A stretch of 64,000 nt of DNA from Trinickia sp. Y13 (GTDB taxonomy: Bacteria; Pseudomonadota; Gammaproteobacteria; Burkholderiales; Burkholderiaceae): contig NZ_JAKWFK010000001.1 of assembly GCF_029522115.1 (NCBI RefSeq), positions 496,001 through 560,000 on the forward strand. The letters run 5' to 3'. The position numbers and the translations under genes are program-made. Numbering within the stretch: the stretch's first letter is position 1; each line of letters opens with the position of its first letter. Below, piece after piece: positions 42,905 to 51,858 of the stretch. The notes below the pieces were generated by a model, which was given only the letters and a program-made list of their open reading frames with translations, ran no database searches and was not told the DNA's origin.

Positions 42905-44641
42905 TCACGGTTTTTCCACGACGACGCGCCGCGTGTCGCGCGCGATCACGCGCATCGGCACGTGCTTGGCGGCCAATTGGTCGTAGAGTTCCGGCCGCAT
43001 GACAGCCAGCGCATGCGGGTCGCCCGTCCAGCGGGCAATCCATGCATCGACGGTCGGCACCCATTTGGACGGCTCTTGGGACACGCCGAAGCTCAGTTCG
43101 TCGGGGTTGGCGACCATGATCGTCGTGTGGTCGACGTAAAACGGCAGTGTGTGGTCCAAGTAGCCGACCGAATAGAAAGGCGTGCCGGCCGGCACCCGGG
43201 CGAGGGCGGCTTTGACGGCCGGCGCGAGCAGAGCTCCTGAGCTTTGCCGGCCGAACACGTCGTGGCCCGTCCCGCCGATCGTGCAGAGCATGATCCAGCC
43301 CGCGGCGAAGGCGACGGCCGAAGCCAACACGCCGCGCTCGGCGCGCCGCAGCACGGCCAAGGCGGCCAACGTGAGGACCAGCGCAACGCCGATCGCCGCG
43401 AACACCCATACGCGAAACTCGCGGTAGAGTGCGTTCGGGGTGCGTGCGTCGCCGAAGCGGGCGAGGAAGACGGCGCCCACGGCCGCAGCGACGAGCAGTG
43501 CTAAATAACCGAGCAGGTGCCTGCGCCACGCTTGGCGCGAGAGGCGCGGCAGATACGCGCCGATGACGAAGGCGAGCGCCGGGGCGATCGGCAGCACGTA
43601 CGAGACCAGCTTGGAGTGCGAGGCGCTGAAGAACAGGAAGATGAAGCCGGACCACACGATGAGCAGCTTGCCGGGCGCAAATCCGTTCGGCTGGCGCGGC
43701 TGCGCGAGCGCATGGCGCACGCTTTGCCAGGCTACCGAAAGCCACGGCAGGAAACCGATCAGCAAGACCGCCACGAAGTAATAGACGGGACCGGGGCGGT
43801 TCTGCGCGGGCGTCAGGTAGCGATCGAACTGCTGGACGATGAAGAAGAAATTCAGGAACTCGGGGTTGCGCTGCTGAACGAGCACGAACCAGGGCGTTGC
43901 GATCGCGAAGAAGACGACGAGCCCGCTCGGTAGATAGAGCCGTTTCCACAGCGCCCAATCGCGCACGATCAGCGAGTAGAGCACGAGCACCGCGCCCGGC
44001 AGGATGATGCCCACGAGCCCCTTGGATAGCACCGCGAGGGCCATCGCGGCCCAGCATACCCACATCCAGCGCCGCGCCGCGCTCGGCGCCGCACCGGGGC
44101 GCTGCGCGAGCAGCATCGAGCACAGCGTGAGCTCCATCCAAAAGGACAGGCCCATGTCGAGGGTGTTGAAGTGTCCCATCAACTCCCAATAGGGTGCGCC
44201 CGCGAGCACGAGCGCGGCGGCGAAGCCGGCCGTCGCGTTGAACACGCGAGCGCCCGTATAACCGGCCAGCAGGATGCCGGCGAAGCCGGTCAAGGCCGTA
44301 TAGAGCCGGGCTTGCCAGGCGCCGATGCCGAACCAGGCGAACGTGAGCGCGTTCATCCAAGTTTGGAGCGGCGGCTTCTCGAAGTATTTGTAGCCGTTGT
44401 AGCGCGGCGTGATCCAATCGCCCGTGAGGAACATTTCGCGCGCCATTTCGGCGTAGCGGCCTTCGTCGCTCGGTACGAGATGCCGCCATCCCAGCGGGAC
44501 GAACCAGACGAGCGCGAGCACAAAGACGAGCATGGCGATCGCGATGCCGCTGACGGGCCAAGGTGTCGCGGCGCCGTCCGCCTGCGGCGCGCCGGCGCTT
44601 CGAGCGGCGCCGACGGCGCGAGGAGAGCGTTGAAACGACAT
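42905..44641 (-). CDS. arnT: 4-amino-4-deoxy-L-arabinose transferase (lipid A)
   Basis: A 578-residue integral membrane glycosyltransferase of the GT83/PMT fold with about 12 hydrophobic segments. The first periplasmic loop carries LVPSDEGRYAEMAREMF and YFEKPPLQTW, the metal- and acceptor-binding region conserved in ArnT. GHFNTLDMGLSFWMEL follows. It moves L-Ara4N from undecaprenyl phosphate to lipid A phosphates in the periplasm, lowering net negative charge and giving resistance to polymyxins. First gene of the arn cluster; in Burkholderia L-Ara4N is reported to be essential. Confidence 0.94.
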   Translation of the reverse strand: MSFQRSPRAVGAARSAGAPQADGAATPWPVSGIAIAMLVFVLALVWFVPLGWRHLVPSDEGRYAEMAREMFLTGDWITPRYNGYKYFEKPPLQTWMNALTFAWFGIGAWQARLYTALTGFAGILLAGYTGARVFNATAGFAAALVLAGAPYWELMGHFNTLDMGLSFWMELTLCSMLLAQRPGAAPSAARRWMWVCWAAMALAVLSKGLVGIILPGAVLVLYSLIVRDWALWKRLYLPSGLVVFFAIATPWFVLVQQRNPEFLNFFFIVQQFDRYLTPAQNRPGPVYYFVAVLLIGFLPWLSVAWQSVRHALAQPRQPNGFAPGKLLIVWSGFIFLFFSASHSKLVSYVLPIAPALAFVIGAYLPRLSRQAWRRHLLGYLALLVAAAVGAVFLARFGDARTPNALYREFRVWVFAAIGVALVLTLAALAVLRRAERGVLASAVAFAAGWIMLCTIGGTGHDVFGRQSSGALLAPAVKAALARVPAGTPFYSVGYLDHTLPFYVDHTTIMVANPDELSFGVSQEPSKWVPTVDAWIARWTGDPHALAVMRPELYDQLAAKHVPMRVIARDTRRVVVEKP

Positions 44642-44775
44642 GGGTTCGGTATCAGTGTCTATCTAGGTGGATCGAACGGAGTGCGCAGCGAACGCTATGC
44701 TCAAACGGTACCCCGCCGCGTGGGCGGGATTTGCTCGCGCACAGCACGGAGAAACAACGCGGCGCGACCGAGCGC

Positions 44776-45150
44776 TCATCGTTCGATGAGCAATGCCGCG
44801 GCGACGCGCCGGCCTTCGGCCATCAGAATGTTGTACGTACGGCAAGCGGCCATGAAGTCCATCGTCTCGACGCCGATGCGGCGGGTGCTGAGCGATGCCG
44901 TGAGCCGCGGGTGCGGAAAGCGCAGCCGCGCGCCGCTGCCGAACACGACGACCTCGGGCGCTTGGTCGAGCAGCAGTTCGAAATGCGCCGGGTCGAGCGC
45001 GTCGAACGACGACACGGGCCAATCGATGACCGGCGTATCGGGCAGCAGCAAGATGCTGCTTTCGTGACGCACGAGATTGACGTCGACGTAATGGGCGCCG
45101 TAACCGGTCACGGTGTTGAGCGCGCCGCTGGAGTCCTGGTGTAATTTCAA
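44776..45150 (-). CDS. Mth938-domain (DUF498) protein
   Basis: A product of about 124 residues with the Mth938-like core: LKLHQDSSGALNTVTGYGAHYVDVNLVRHESSILLL, then PEVVVFGSGARLRFPHPRL and IGVETMDFMAACRTYNILMAEGRRVAAALLIE. Homologues range from archaea to the human complex I assembly factor NDUFAF3; the bacterial role is unknown. I take the TTG at 45150 as start because family proteins begin with a short MKLHQD-type strand. ATG codons at 45216 and 45249 are in frame but add atypical sequence. It is divergent from alaA. Confidence 0.82.
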   Translation of the reverse strand: MKLHQDSSGALNTVTGYGAHYVDVNLVRHESSILLLPDTPVIDWPVSSFDALDPAHFELLLDQAPEVVVFGSGARLRFPHPRLTASLSTRRIGVETMDFMAACRTYNILMAEGRRVAAALLIER

Positions 45151-45248
45151 ATCGGTTTCCGTAGTTCCGCCGGGTGCGGCATGGCCGGCCGCAACCGCAT
45201 CTTGGCTCGGCCGCATGCCCGAAAGGGGCCTCTCGCGACGATTGTGCA

Positions 45249-45278
45249 TTGCGAAAGTCGGCCGAAATCCGCTAAATT
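45249..45278 (+). promoter_or_regulatory. Probable promoter of alaA with long leader
   Basis: TTGCGA at 45249-45254 and TAAATT at 45273-45278 with an 18-base spacer. It would give a leader of roughly 220 bases before the GTG start of alaA. The leader has GC-rich inverted repeats, but no riboswitch class is recognised. Confidence 0.4.
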
Positions 45279-45506
45279 ATAGCTTTTTAGCCGCCCCGCG
45301 GCGGCCGGCATCGTGCATCCGCGCGAGCGAACTCCACTCACCGCCCCTGCGCGCGCCAAAAGCGCCGCCGTTCAGGACGGTCTGCTGCGCAGGTTCGACC
45401 GGCACACTCAACGCTGGCCGGGCGCGACGCGCTTGATCGCGCCGAGCGCCGCTTGCTCGGCCACCGCTCCCCGTATTTCGGCTCTCCCCAGGAAATAGTG
45501 CCCGCC

Positions 45507-46745
45507 GTGAAACCGATTCTGAAATCGAACAAACTGCTCAACGTCTGTTACGACATTCGCGGCCCCGTGCTCGAGCACGCGAAGCGTCTCGAGGAGGACG
45601 GGCATCGCATCATCAAGCTGAACATCGGCAATCTGGCGCCGTTCGGCTTCGATGCGCCCGACGAGATCATTCAAGACGTGATCCGCAATCTGCCGGCTTC
45701 CGCGGGGTATTCCGATTCGAAGGGCGTGTTCGCCGCGCGCAAGGCGATCATGCATTACTCGCAGCAAAAAGGCGTGCTGGGCGTCGAATTGGACGACATC
45801 TACATCGGCAACGGCGCCTCCGAGCTCATCGTGATGGCCATGCAGGCGCTGCTCAACGATGGCGACGAAGTCCTGCTGCCGGCGCCCGACTACCCGCTCT
45901 GGACCGCGGCGGTCAGCCTGTCGGGCGGCACGCCGGTGCACTATTTATGCGACGAATCGAACGGCTGGATGCCCGATCTGGACGACTTGCGCTCGAAGAT
46001 CACGCCGCGCACGCGCGCGCTCGTCGTCATCAATCCGAACAACCCCACGGGCGCGCTGTATTCCGACGAACTCTTGCTCGACCTGCTCGAGATCGCCCGC
46101 CAGCACGGCTTGGTCGTCTTTGCGGACGAGGTCTACGACAAGATCGTCTACGACGGCAAGAAGCATACGTCGCTTGCCGCGCTGTCCGACGACGTGCTGA
46201 CCGTGACGTTCAACAGCTTATCCAAGAGCTACCGCTCGTGCGGCTATCGCGCCGGCTGGATGTACGTCTCGGGCTTGACCGGCGAGAACCGCCGCCATGG
46301 CAAGGATTACTTCGAGGGGCTCGGCATCCTCGCTTCCATGCGGCTGTGCCCGAACGTGCCGGGGCAATATGCCATTCAAACGGCGCTCGGGGGCTATCAA
46401 AGCATCAACGATCTGATCGCCCCGGGCGGGCGGCTCTACAAACAGCGGCAGGTCGCCTACGAGATGCTCAACGCCATTCCCGGCGTGAGCTGCGTCAAGC
46501 CCGAAGCGGCGCTGTACATGTTTCCGCGGCTCGACCCCGAGGTCTACCCGATCAAGGACGATCAGCAATTCATCCTCGACCTGCTACTCGAAGAACGCGT
46601 ATTGCTCGTGCAGGGGACGGGCTTCAATTGGCCGCGGCCCGATCATTTCCGGGTCGTGTTCCTGCCGAACGTGGATGATTTGACCGATTCGATCAATCGG
46701 ATCGGACGCTTCCTCGAAGGCTATCGCAAACGCCACGGCGGCTGA
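45507..46745 (+). CDS. alaA: Pyridoxal-phosphate alanine/glutamate-pyruvate aminotransferase
   Basis: A 412-residue class I aminotransferase starting at a GTG (VKPILKSNKLLNVCYDIRGPVLEHAKRLEEDG). The PLP lysine is in FNSLSKSYRSCGYRAGW, and VVINPNNPTGALYSDELLLDLLEIA and FADEVYDKIVYDGKKH are conserved. It makes alanine from pyruvate and glutamate. The exact match of the N-terminus to AlaA proteins fixes the start, although the frame is open back to 45453. It precedes hom and thrC on the same strand with an 81-base gap. Confidence 0.93.
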   Translation: MKPILKSNKLLNVCYDIRGPVLEHAKRLEEDGHRIIKLNIGNLAPFGFDAPDEIIQDVIRNLPASAGYSDSKGVFAARKAIMHYSQQKGVLGVELDDIYIGNGASELIVMAMQALLNDGDEVLLPAPDYPLWTAAVSLSGGTPVHYLCDESNGWMPDLDDLRSKITPRTRALVVINPNNPTGALYSDELLLDLLEIARQHGLVVFADEVYDKIVYDGKKHTSLAALSDDVLTVTFNSLSKSYRSCGYRAGWMYVSGLTGENRRHGKDYFEGLGILASMRLCPNVPGQYAIQTALGGYQSINDLIAPGGRLYKQRQVAYEMLNAIPGVSCVKPEAALYMFPRLDPEVYPIKDDQQFILDLLLEERVLLVQGTGFNWPRPDHFRVVFLPNVDDLTDSINRIGRFLEGYRKRHGG

Positions 46746-46826
46746 TCGCGGCACGGGCCGAGCCGCACGCGGCTCCCGGCGCGCCGCGCTTGCCTTTCAA
46801 CGATTTATCTAACTAGAACACGCTGC

Positions 46827-48152
46827 ATGGAATCGATCAAAGTTGGCTTGTTGGGCTTCGGCACGGTAGGCAGCGGCACCTTCACGGTGCTGCGCCGCAA
46901 CCAGGAAGAGATCAAACGCCGCGCGGGCCGCGGGATCGAGGTGTCCCGCATTGCCGTGCGCAATCCGGCGAAGGCCCTGGCCGTGCTCGGCGATTGCGCG
47001 AAGAGCGTCGAGGTGGGCAGCGACTTCGCGGCCGTGGTCGACGATCCGTCCATCGCGATCGTCGCCGAAATGATCGGCGGCACCGGCATCGCGCGCGAAC
47101 TGGTGCTGCGCGCCATTGCGCAGGGCAAGCACGTGGTGACGGCGAACAAGGCGCTGCTCGCCGTGCACGGCACCGAGATCTTCGAGGCGGCGCGGGCCAA
47201 GGGCGTGATGGTGGCGTTCGAGGCGGCCGTGGCCGGCGGCATTCCGATCATCAAGGCGCTGCGCGAAGGCTTGACGGCCAACCGCATCCAGTCGATCACG
47301 GGCATCATCAACGGCACGACCAATTACATCTTGTCGGAGATGCGTGAGCGCGGGCTCGATTTCGCGACGGCGCTCAAGGGCGCGCAGGCGCTTGGCTATG
47401 CCGAAGCCGATCCGACCTTCGACGTCGAAGGCGTGGATGCCGCGCACAAGCTCACGATCATGAGCGCGATCGCTTTCGGCATCCCGATGCAATTCGACCG
47501 CGCCCATATCGAGGGCATCAGCAAGCTCGCGTCGATCGACATCAAATACGCCGAGGACCTCGGCTACCGCATCAAGCTGCTCGGCATCACGCGCCGCACC
47601 GATCGGGGCATCGAGTTGCGCGTGCATCCCACGCTGATCTCGGCCAAGCGTTTGCTCGCCAATGTCGAGGGTGCGATGAACGCCGTCGAGGTGCATGGCG
47701 ACGCCGTGGGCGCCACGCTCTACTACGGCAAGGGCGCGGGCGCGGAGCCGACGGCTTCGGCCGTGGTCGCCGATCTGGTCGACGTGACGCGCCTCGATAC
47801 GGCCGATCCGGGCCATCGCGTGCCGCATCTCGCGTTCCAACCGCAGAGCGTGTCCGATACCACCGTGCTGCCGATCGACGAAGTGACGAGCGGCTACTAT
47901 CTGCGCCTGCGCGTGGCCGACGTCACGGGCGTGCTGGCCGATATCACGCGCATCTTGGCCGACGCGGGGATTTCCATCGACGCGCTACTGCAAAAGGAAT
48001 CGGAGCAGATCGCCGACAACGGCGAGACCGACGTCGTCATCATCACGCACACCACGCTCGAGAAGAACGTCGACGCGGCGATCGCGCGCATCGAAGCGCT
48101 TTCGACCGTCGTGTCGAGCGTGACGAAGCTGCGAATGGAAGCGGAATGCTGA
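46827..48152 (+). CDS. hom: Homoserine dehydrogenase
   Basis: A 441-residue, three-domain enzyme reducing aspartate semialdehyde to homoserine. The N-terminal NAD(P) motif is VGLLGFGTVGSGTF, and the catalytic core has KALLAVHGTEIFEAA, FEAAVAGGIPIIKALREGL, GIINGTTNYILSEM and GYAEADPTFDVEG. The C-terminal ACT domain (YYLRLRVADVTGVLADITRILADAGISID, about 355-420) is the usual site of threonine feedback. It lies directly upstream of thrC (34-base gap). Confidence 0.96.
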   Translation: MESIKVGLLGFGTVGSGTFTVLRRNQEEIKRRAGRGIEVSRIAVRNPAKALAVLGDCAKSVEVGSDFAAVVDDPSIAIVAEMIGGTGIARELVLRAIAQGKHVVTANKALLAVHGTEIFEAARAKGVMVAFEAAVAGGIPIIKALREGLTANRIQSITGIINGTTNYILSEMRERGLDFATALKGAQALGYAEADPTFDVEGVDAAHKLTIMSAIAFGIPMQFDRAHIEGISKLASIDIKYAEDLGYRIKLLGITRRTDRGIELRVHPTLISAKRLLANVEGAMNAVEVHGDAVGATLYYGKGAGAEPTASAVVADLVDVTRLDTADPGHRVPHLAFQPQSVSDTTVLPIDEVTSGYYLRLRVADVTGVLADITRILADAGISIDALLQKESEQIADNGETDVVIITHTTLEKNVDAAIARIEALSTVVSSVTKLRMEAEC

Positions 48153-48186
48153 GCCACTCACCGAAATCGAAGTCACGAAGCCGACT

Positions 48187-49638
48187 ATGAACTACATCTC
48201 GACGCGAGGCGCCGGCATCGGCGAGCGCCATACGTTCTCCGATATCTTGCTCACGGGGCTCGCCAAAGACGGCGGCCTCTATCTGCCGGCCGCGTATCCG
48301 CGCGTGACGGCCGACGAGCTTGCACGTTGGCGCACGCTTGCTTATGCCGACTTGGCCTTCGAGGTGCTCGGCAAGTTCTGCGACGATATTCCCGCAGCCG
48401 ATCTGCATGAGCTCACGCGCCGCACTTATCGCGCCGATGTCTATAGCAACGTGCGCGCCGGCGAAAATGCGAGCGACATTACGCCGCTCACCGCGCTCGG
48501 CGTCGAGGGTGGCGCGCCGCTATCGCTGCTCGCGTTGTCGAACGGGCCGACGCTCGCATTCAAAGATATGGCGATGCAGTTGCTCGGCAACTTGTTCGAG
48601 TACGCGCTCGCCAAGCATGGGCAAACCCTCAATATCCTCGGTGCGACGTCGGGCGACACGGGCAGCGCGGCCGAGTATGCGATGCGCGGCAAGGCCGGCA
48701 TTCGCGTCTTCATGCTGTCGCCGCACCGCAAGATGAGCGCGTTTCAAACGGCGCAGATGTACAGCTTGCAAGAGCCGAACATCTTCAACTTGGCAATCGA
48801 AGGCGTGTTCGACGACTGCCAGGATATCGTCAAGGCCGTCTCGAACGATCACGCCTTCAAGGCGCAGCATCGGATCGGCACGGTCAACTCGATCAACTGG
48901 GCGCGCGTCGTCGCGCAGGTCGTGTACTACTTCAAGGGCTACTTCGCGGCGACGCGCTCGAACGACGCGCGCGTGTCGTTCACGGTGCCCTCGGGCAACT
49001 TCGGCAATGTCTGCGCGGGACACATCGCCCGCATGATGGGGCTGCCGATCGAAAAGCTCGTCGTCGCCACCAACGAGAACGACGTGCTCGACGAATTCTT
49101 CCGCACGGGCGCTTATCGCGTGCGCGCCGCGGCGCAGACCTACCATACGAGCAGTCCTAGCATGGACATCTCGAAAGCGTCCAATTTCGAGCGCTTCGTG
49201 TTCGATTTGCTCGGCCGCGATCCGGCGCGCGTGCTGCAGCTCTTTCGCGACGTCGAAGAAAAGGGCGGGTTCGATCTGGCCGCCAGCGGCGATTTCGCCC
49301 GCGTGCGCGAGTTCGGTTTCGTGTCGGGGCGCAGCACGCACGACGATCGCATTGCGACGATCCGCGACGTGTTCGCGCGTTATGGACAGGTCATCGACAC
49401 GCACACGGCCGACGGCCTGAAAGTCGCACGCGAGCATTTGGACGTGGGCGTGCCGATGGTCGTGCTCGAAACGGCGCAGCCGATCAAGTTCGGCGAGTCG
49501 ATCCGCGAAGCGCTCGGGCGCGATCCTCAGCGTCCGCCGGCGTTCGACGGGCTCGAAGCGCTGCCGCAACGCTTCGAGGTGCTGCCGGCCGAGGCGGAGC
49601 GCGTCAAGGCTTTCATCGCCGAGCGCGCGCTCGACTGA
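48187..49638 (+). CDS. thrC: Threonine synthase
   Basis: A 483-residue PLP enzyme converting O-phosphohomoserine to threonine. The PLP lysine is in PTLAFKDMAMQLLGNLFEYAL, with ILGATSGDTGSAAEYAM as the phosphate-binding loop and FTVPSGNFGNVCAGHIARMMG further on. The N-terminus (MNYISTRGAGIGERHTFSDILLTGLAKDGGLYLP) is typical of the long fungal/proteobacterial type. It follows hom in the same unit. Confidence 0.96.
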   Translation: MNYISTRGAGIGERHTFSDILLTGLAKDGGLYLPAAYPRVTADELARWRTLAYADLAFEVLGKFCDDIPAADLHELTRRTYRADVYSNVRAGENASDITPLTALGVEGGAPLSLLALSNGPTLAFKDMAMQLLGNLFEYALAKHGQTLNILGATSGDTGSAAEYAMRGKAGIRVFMLSPHRKMSAFQTAQMYSLQEPNIFNLAIEGVFDDCQDIVKAVSNDHAFKAQHRIGTVNSINWARVVAQVVYYFKGYFAATRSNDARVSFTVPSGNFGNVCAGHIARMMGLPIEKLVVATNENDVLDEFFRTGAYRVRAAAQTYHTSSPSMDISKASNFERFVFDLLGRDPARVLQLFRDVEEKGGFDLAASGDFARVREFGFVSGRSTHDDRIATIRDVFARYGQVIDTHTADGLKVAREHLDVGVPMVVLETAQPIKFGESIREALGRDPQRPPAFDGLEALPQRFEVLPAEAERVKAFIAERALD

Positions 49639-49753
49639 ACGCGGGCGGCGGGCGGACATAAAACCGCCCGCCACGGGCCTTCCCGTGCCCACGCATGCCG
49701 GTTTGGCGCCGCCTCGCTACAATGAGGGTTTTCGCAGCGAGAATCGCTTGCCG

Positions 49754-51019
49754 ATGTCGACGCCCAACCCATCTGCTTACCGCGCCCCCCTGTTATCCAC
49801 TGCTGAAGCGTTGTCTGCGCTATTGGCGGCCGCCGCTCCCGTTGCCGAAACCGAATCGGTCTCGACGCGCGATGGGCTCGGGCGCGTGCTTGCCGCGGAT
49901 ATCGTATCGACGCTCGACGTCCCGCCGGTGCACACGAGCTCGATGGACGGGTACGCGGTGCGCGTGGCAGACCTGACACACGGCGAGCGGCGCTTGCCCA
50001 TCTCTCAACGCGTGGCCGCGGGCCAATCGCCGCAGCCGCTGGCCGAGGGGACGGCTGCCCGTATCTTTACGGGCGCGCCGGTGCCGCCCGGCGCCGACGC
50101 CGTCGTCATGCAAGAACAGGCGGAAGCGGACGGCGGCGTCGTCTCGATCCTCCACACCCCCAAAGTCGGCGAGTGGATCACGGCGCAAGGCGCGGACATC
50201 CGCCGCGGCGCGGTGATCCTTCCGGCCGGCACTCGGCTTTCCCCGCAGGCGCTCGGGCTCGCGGCATCGGTCGGTTGCGCGAGGCTCGACGTGACGCGGC
50301 GCTTGAAAGTCGCGGTGTTCTTCACCGGCGACGAGTTGACGATGCCAGGCGAGCCGCTCGCGCCAGGCGGCATCTACAACTCGAACCGGTTTACGCTCGT
50401 CGCTTTGCTCACGCGCTTGAACTGCGATGTGACCGACTTGGGTATCGTCCCCGATCGGCTGGATGCGACGCGCGGGGCCTTGACCGCTGCGGCGCGCGAT
50501 CATGATCTGATTCTGACCTCGGGCGGCGTCTCGGTCGGGGAAGAAGACCACGTGAAACCGGCCGTCGAATCGTTGGGCCGTCTCGCGCTCTGGCAGATTG
50601 CAATGAAGCCCGGCAAGCCGCTTGCGTTCGGCGCGGTGCGCAAGCCGCCGCACGGCGCACCGATCGAAGGCGCCGCCGAAACGCATTTCATCGGTCTGCC
50701 CGGCAATCCCGTATCGAGTTTCGTGACGTTTCTGTTGTTCGTCCGCCCGTTTCTGCTGCGCCTATCGGGGATGCGCGAAGTCGCGCCGCGCGCGTGGTCG
50801 TTGCGAGCCGATTTCACGCAGGCCAAGGGCGATCGCCGCAACGAATTTCTGCGCGCACGCGTCAATGCGGCGGGCGGGCTCGATCTATTTGCGAACCAGA
50901 GTTCGGCGGTGCTCACCTCTACGGTCTGGGGCGACGGGCTCATCGACAATCCCCCCAATCACGCGATCAGCGCCGGCGAGACGGTTCGGTTCCTTCCTTT
51001 TTCCGAATTGCTCGACTGA
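49754..51019 (+). CDS. moeA: Molybdopterin molybdenumtransferase
   Basis: A 421-residue enzyme that inserts molybdate into adenylylated molybdopterin. The family motifs are VHTSSMDGYAVRVAD, ARIFTGAPVPPGADAVVMQE, FFTGDELTMPGEPLAPGGIYNSN, LILTSGGVSVGEEDHVKP and FIGLPGNPVSSFVTFLLF. The ATG at 49754 (MSTPNPSAYR) is used; an upstream in-frame start at 49685 would add unrelated residues. First of moeA-moaD-moaE. Confidence 0.95.
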   Translation: MSTPNPSAYRAPLLSTAEALSALLAAAAPVAETESVSTRDGLGRVLAADIVSTLDVPPVHTSSMDGYAVRVADLTHGERRLPISQRVAAGQSPQPLAEGTAARIFTGAPVPPGADAVVMQEQAEADGGVVSILHTPKVGEWITAQGADIRRGAVILPAGTRLSPQALGLAASVGCARLDVTRRLKVAVFFTGDELTMPGEPLAPGGIYNSNRFTLVALLTRLNCDVTDLGIVPDRLDATRGALTAAARDHDLILTSGGVSVGEEDHVKPAVESLGRLALWQIAMKPGKPLAFGAVRKPPHGAPIEGAAETHFIGLPGNPVSSFVTFLLFVRPFLLRLSGMREVAPRAWSLRADFTQAKGDRRNEFLRARVNAAGGLDLFANQSSAVLTSTVWGDGLIDNPPNHAISAGETVRFLPFSELLD

Positions 51020-51056
51020 ACGCCGAATCGATCGCCCACTCAACCGGTAAGCGGAC

Positions 51057-51314
51057 ATGAAACTAGAGTTGAGGTACTTTGCGAGCGTGCGCGAAGCGCT
51101 CGGCACGTCGCAGGAAACGGTGGAGGTGCCCGATGGCATCGCCACCGTCGGTGATGTGCGGGCCTGGCTGCGTGCGCGCGGCGGGGCGTGGGCAGAGACG
51201 CTCGCCGAGGGGCGGGCGCTGCGCATGGCTTGCAACCACACCATGACCGACGCAGGGACGCGCCTCACGGATGGCTGCGAAGTCGCCTTTTTCCCGCCTG
51301 TTACGGGCGGCTGA
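51057..51314 (+). CDS. moaD: Molybdopterin synthase sulfur carrier subunit
   Basis: An 85-residue ubiquitin-like protein starting MKLELRYFASVREALGTSQETVEVP and ending VAFFPPVTGG. The C-terminal Gly-Gly is thiocarboxylated by the E1-like MoeB and gives sulfur to precursor Z on MoaE. It sits between moeA and moaE with short gaps. Confidence 0.95.
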   Translation: MKLELRYFASVREALGTSQETVEVPDGIATVGDVRAWLRARGGAWAETLAEGRALRMACNHTMTDAGTRLTDGCEVAFFPPVTGG

Positions 51315-51353
51315 GCGCGTGCGTTACCCGAATCGACTGGAGCCGAGGCCATC

Positions 51354-51836
51354 ATGACCGTTCGCGTGCAAACCGAGGATTTCGACCTGTCGGCCGAAAT
51401 CGCCGCCCTGCGGGCCGAAAATGCGCAAGTCGGTGCCGTCGTCGCGTTCGTCGGGACGGTGCGCGATTTGAACGACGGCGAAGACGTCTCTGCGATGGAA
51501 CTCGAGCATTACCCGGGCATGACCGAAAAAGCGCTCGAAGCGATCGTCGAAGACGCCAAGCGCCGCTGGCCGGGGGCTCAAGTGCTGATCGTGCACCGGG
51601 TGGGCAAGCTGTATCCGCGCGATCAGATCGTCCTGGCCGCGGCCACATCGGCGCATCGGCACGATGCGTTCGACGTCTGCTCGTTCGTGATGGATTACCT
51701 GAAGACGCAAGCGCCGTTCTGGAAGAAGGAGACGACGCCAAGCGGCGAGCGGTGGGTAGATGCCCGCGTCTCCGATGACGCGGCGTTAGCCCGATGGGGG
51801 CTGACCTCGACGAACGTGACGCCGAGCGACGAGTAA
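51354..51836 (+). CDS. moaE: Molybdopterin synthase catalytic subunit
   Basis: A 160-residue protein with the MoaE motifs VGAVVAFVGTVRDLNDGEDVSAMELEHYPGM, VLIVHRVGKLYPRDQIVLAAATSAHRHDAF and APFWKKETTPSGERWVDAR (active-site lysines). It inserts two dithiolene sulfurs delivered by MoaD. The gene converges with the truncated haemoglobin gene, with an inverted repeat formed around the two stop codons. Confidence 0.96.
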   Translation: MTVRVQTEDFDLSAEIAALRAENAQVGAVVAFVGTVRDLNDGEDVSAMELEHYPGMTEKALEAIVEDAKRRWPGAQVLIVHRVGKLYPRDQIVLAAATSAHRHDAFDVCSFVMDYLKTQAPFWKKETTPSGERWVDARVSDDAALARWGLTSTNVTPSDE

Positions 51837-51858
51837 CGGACGACGGACGGCCCCCGGG

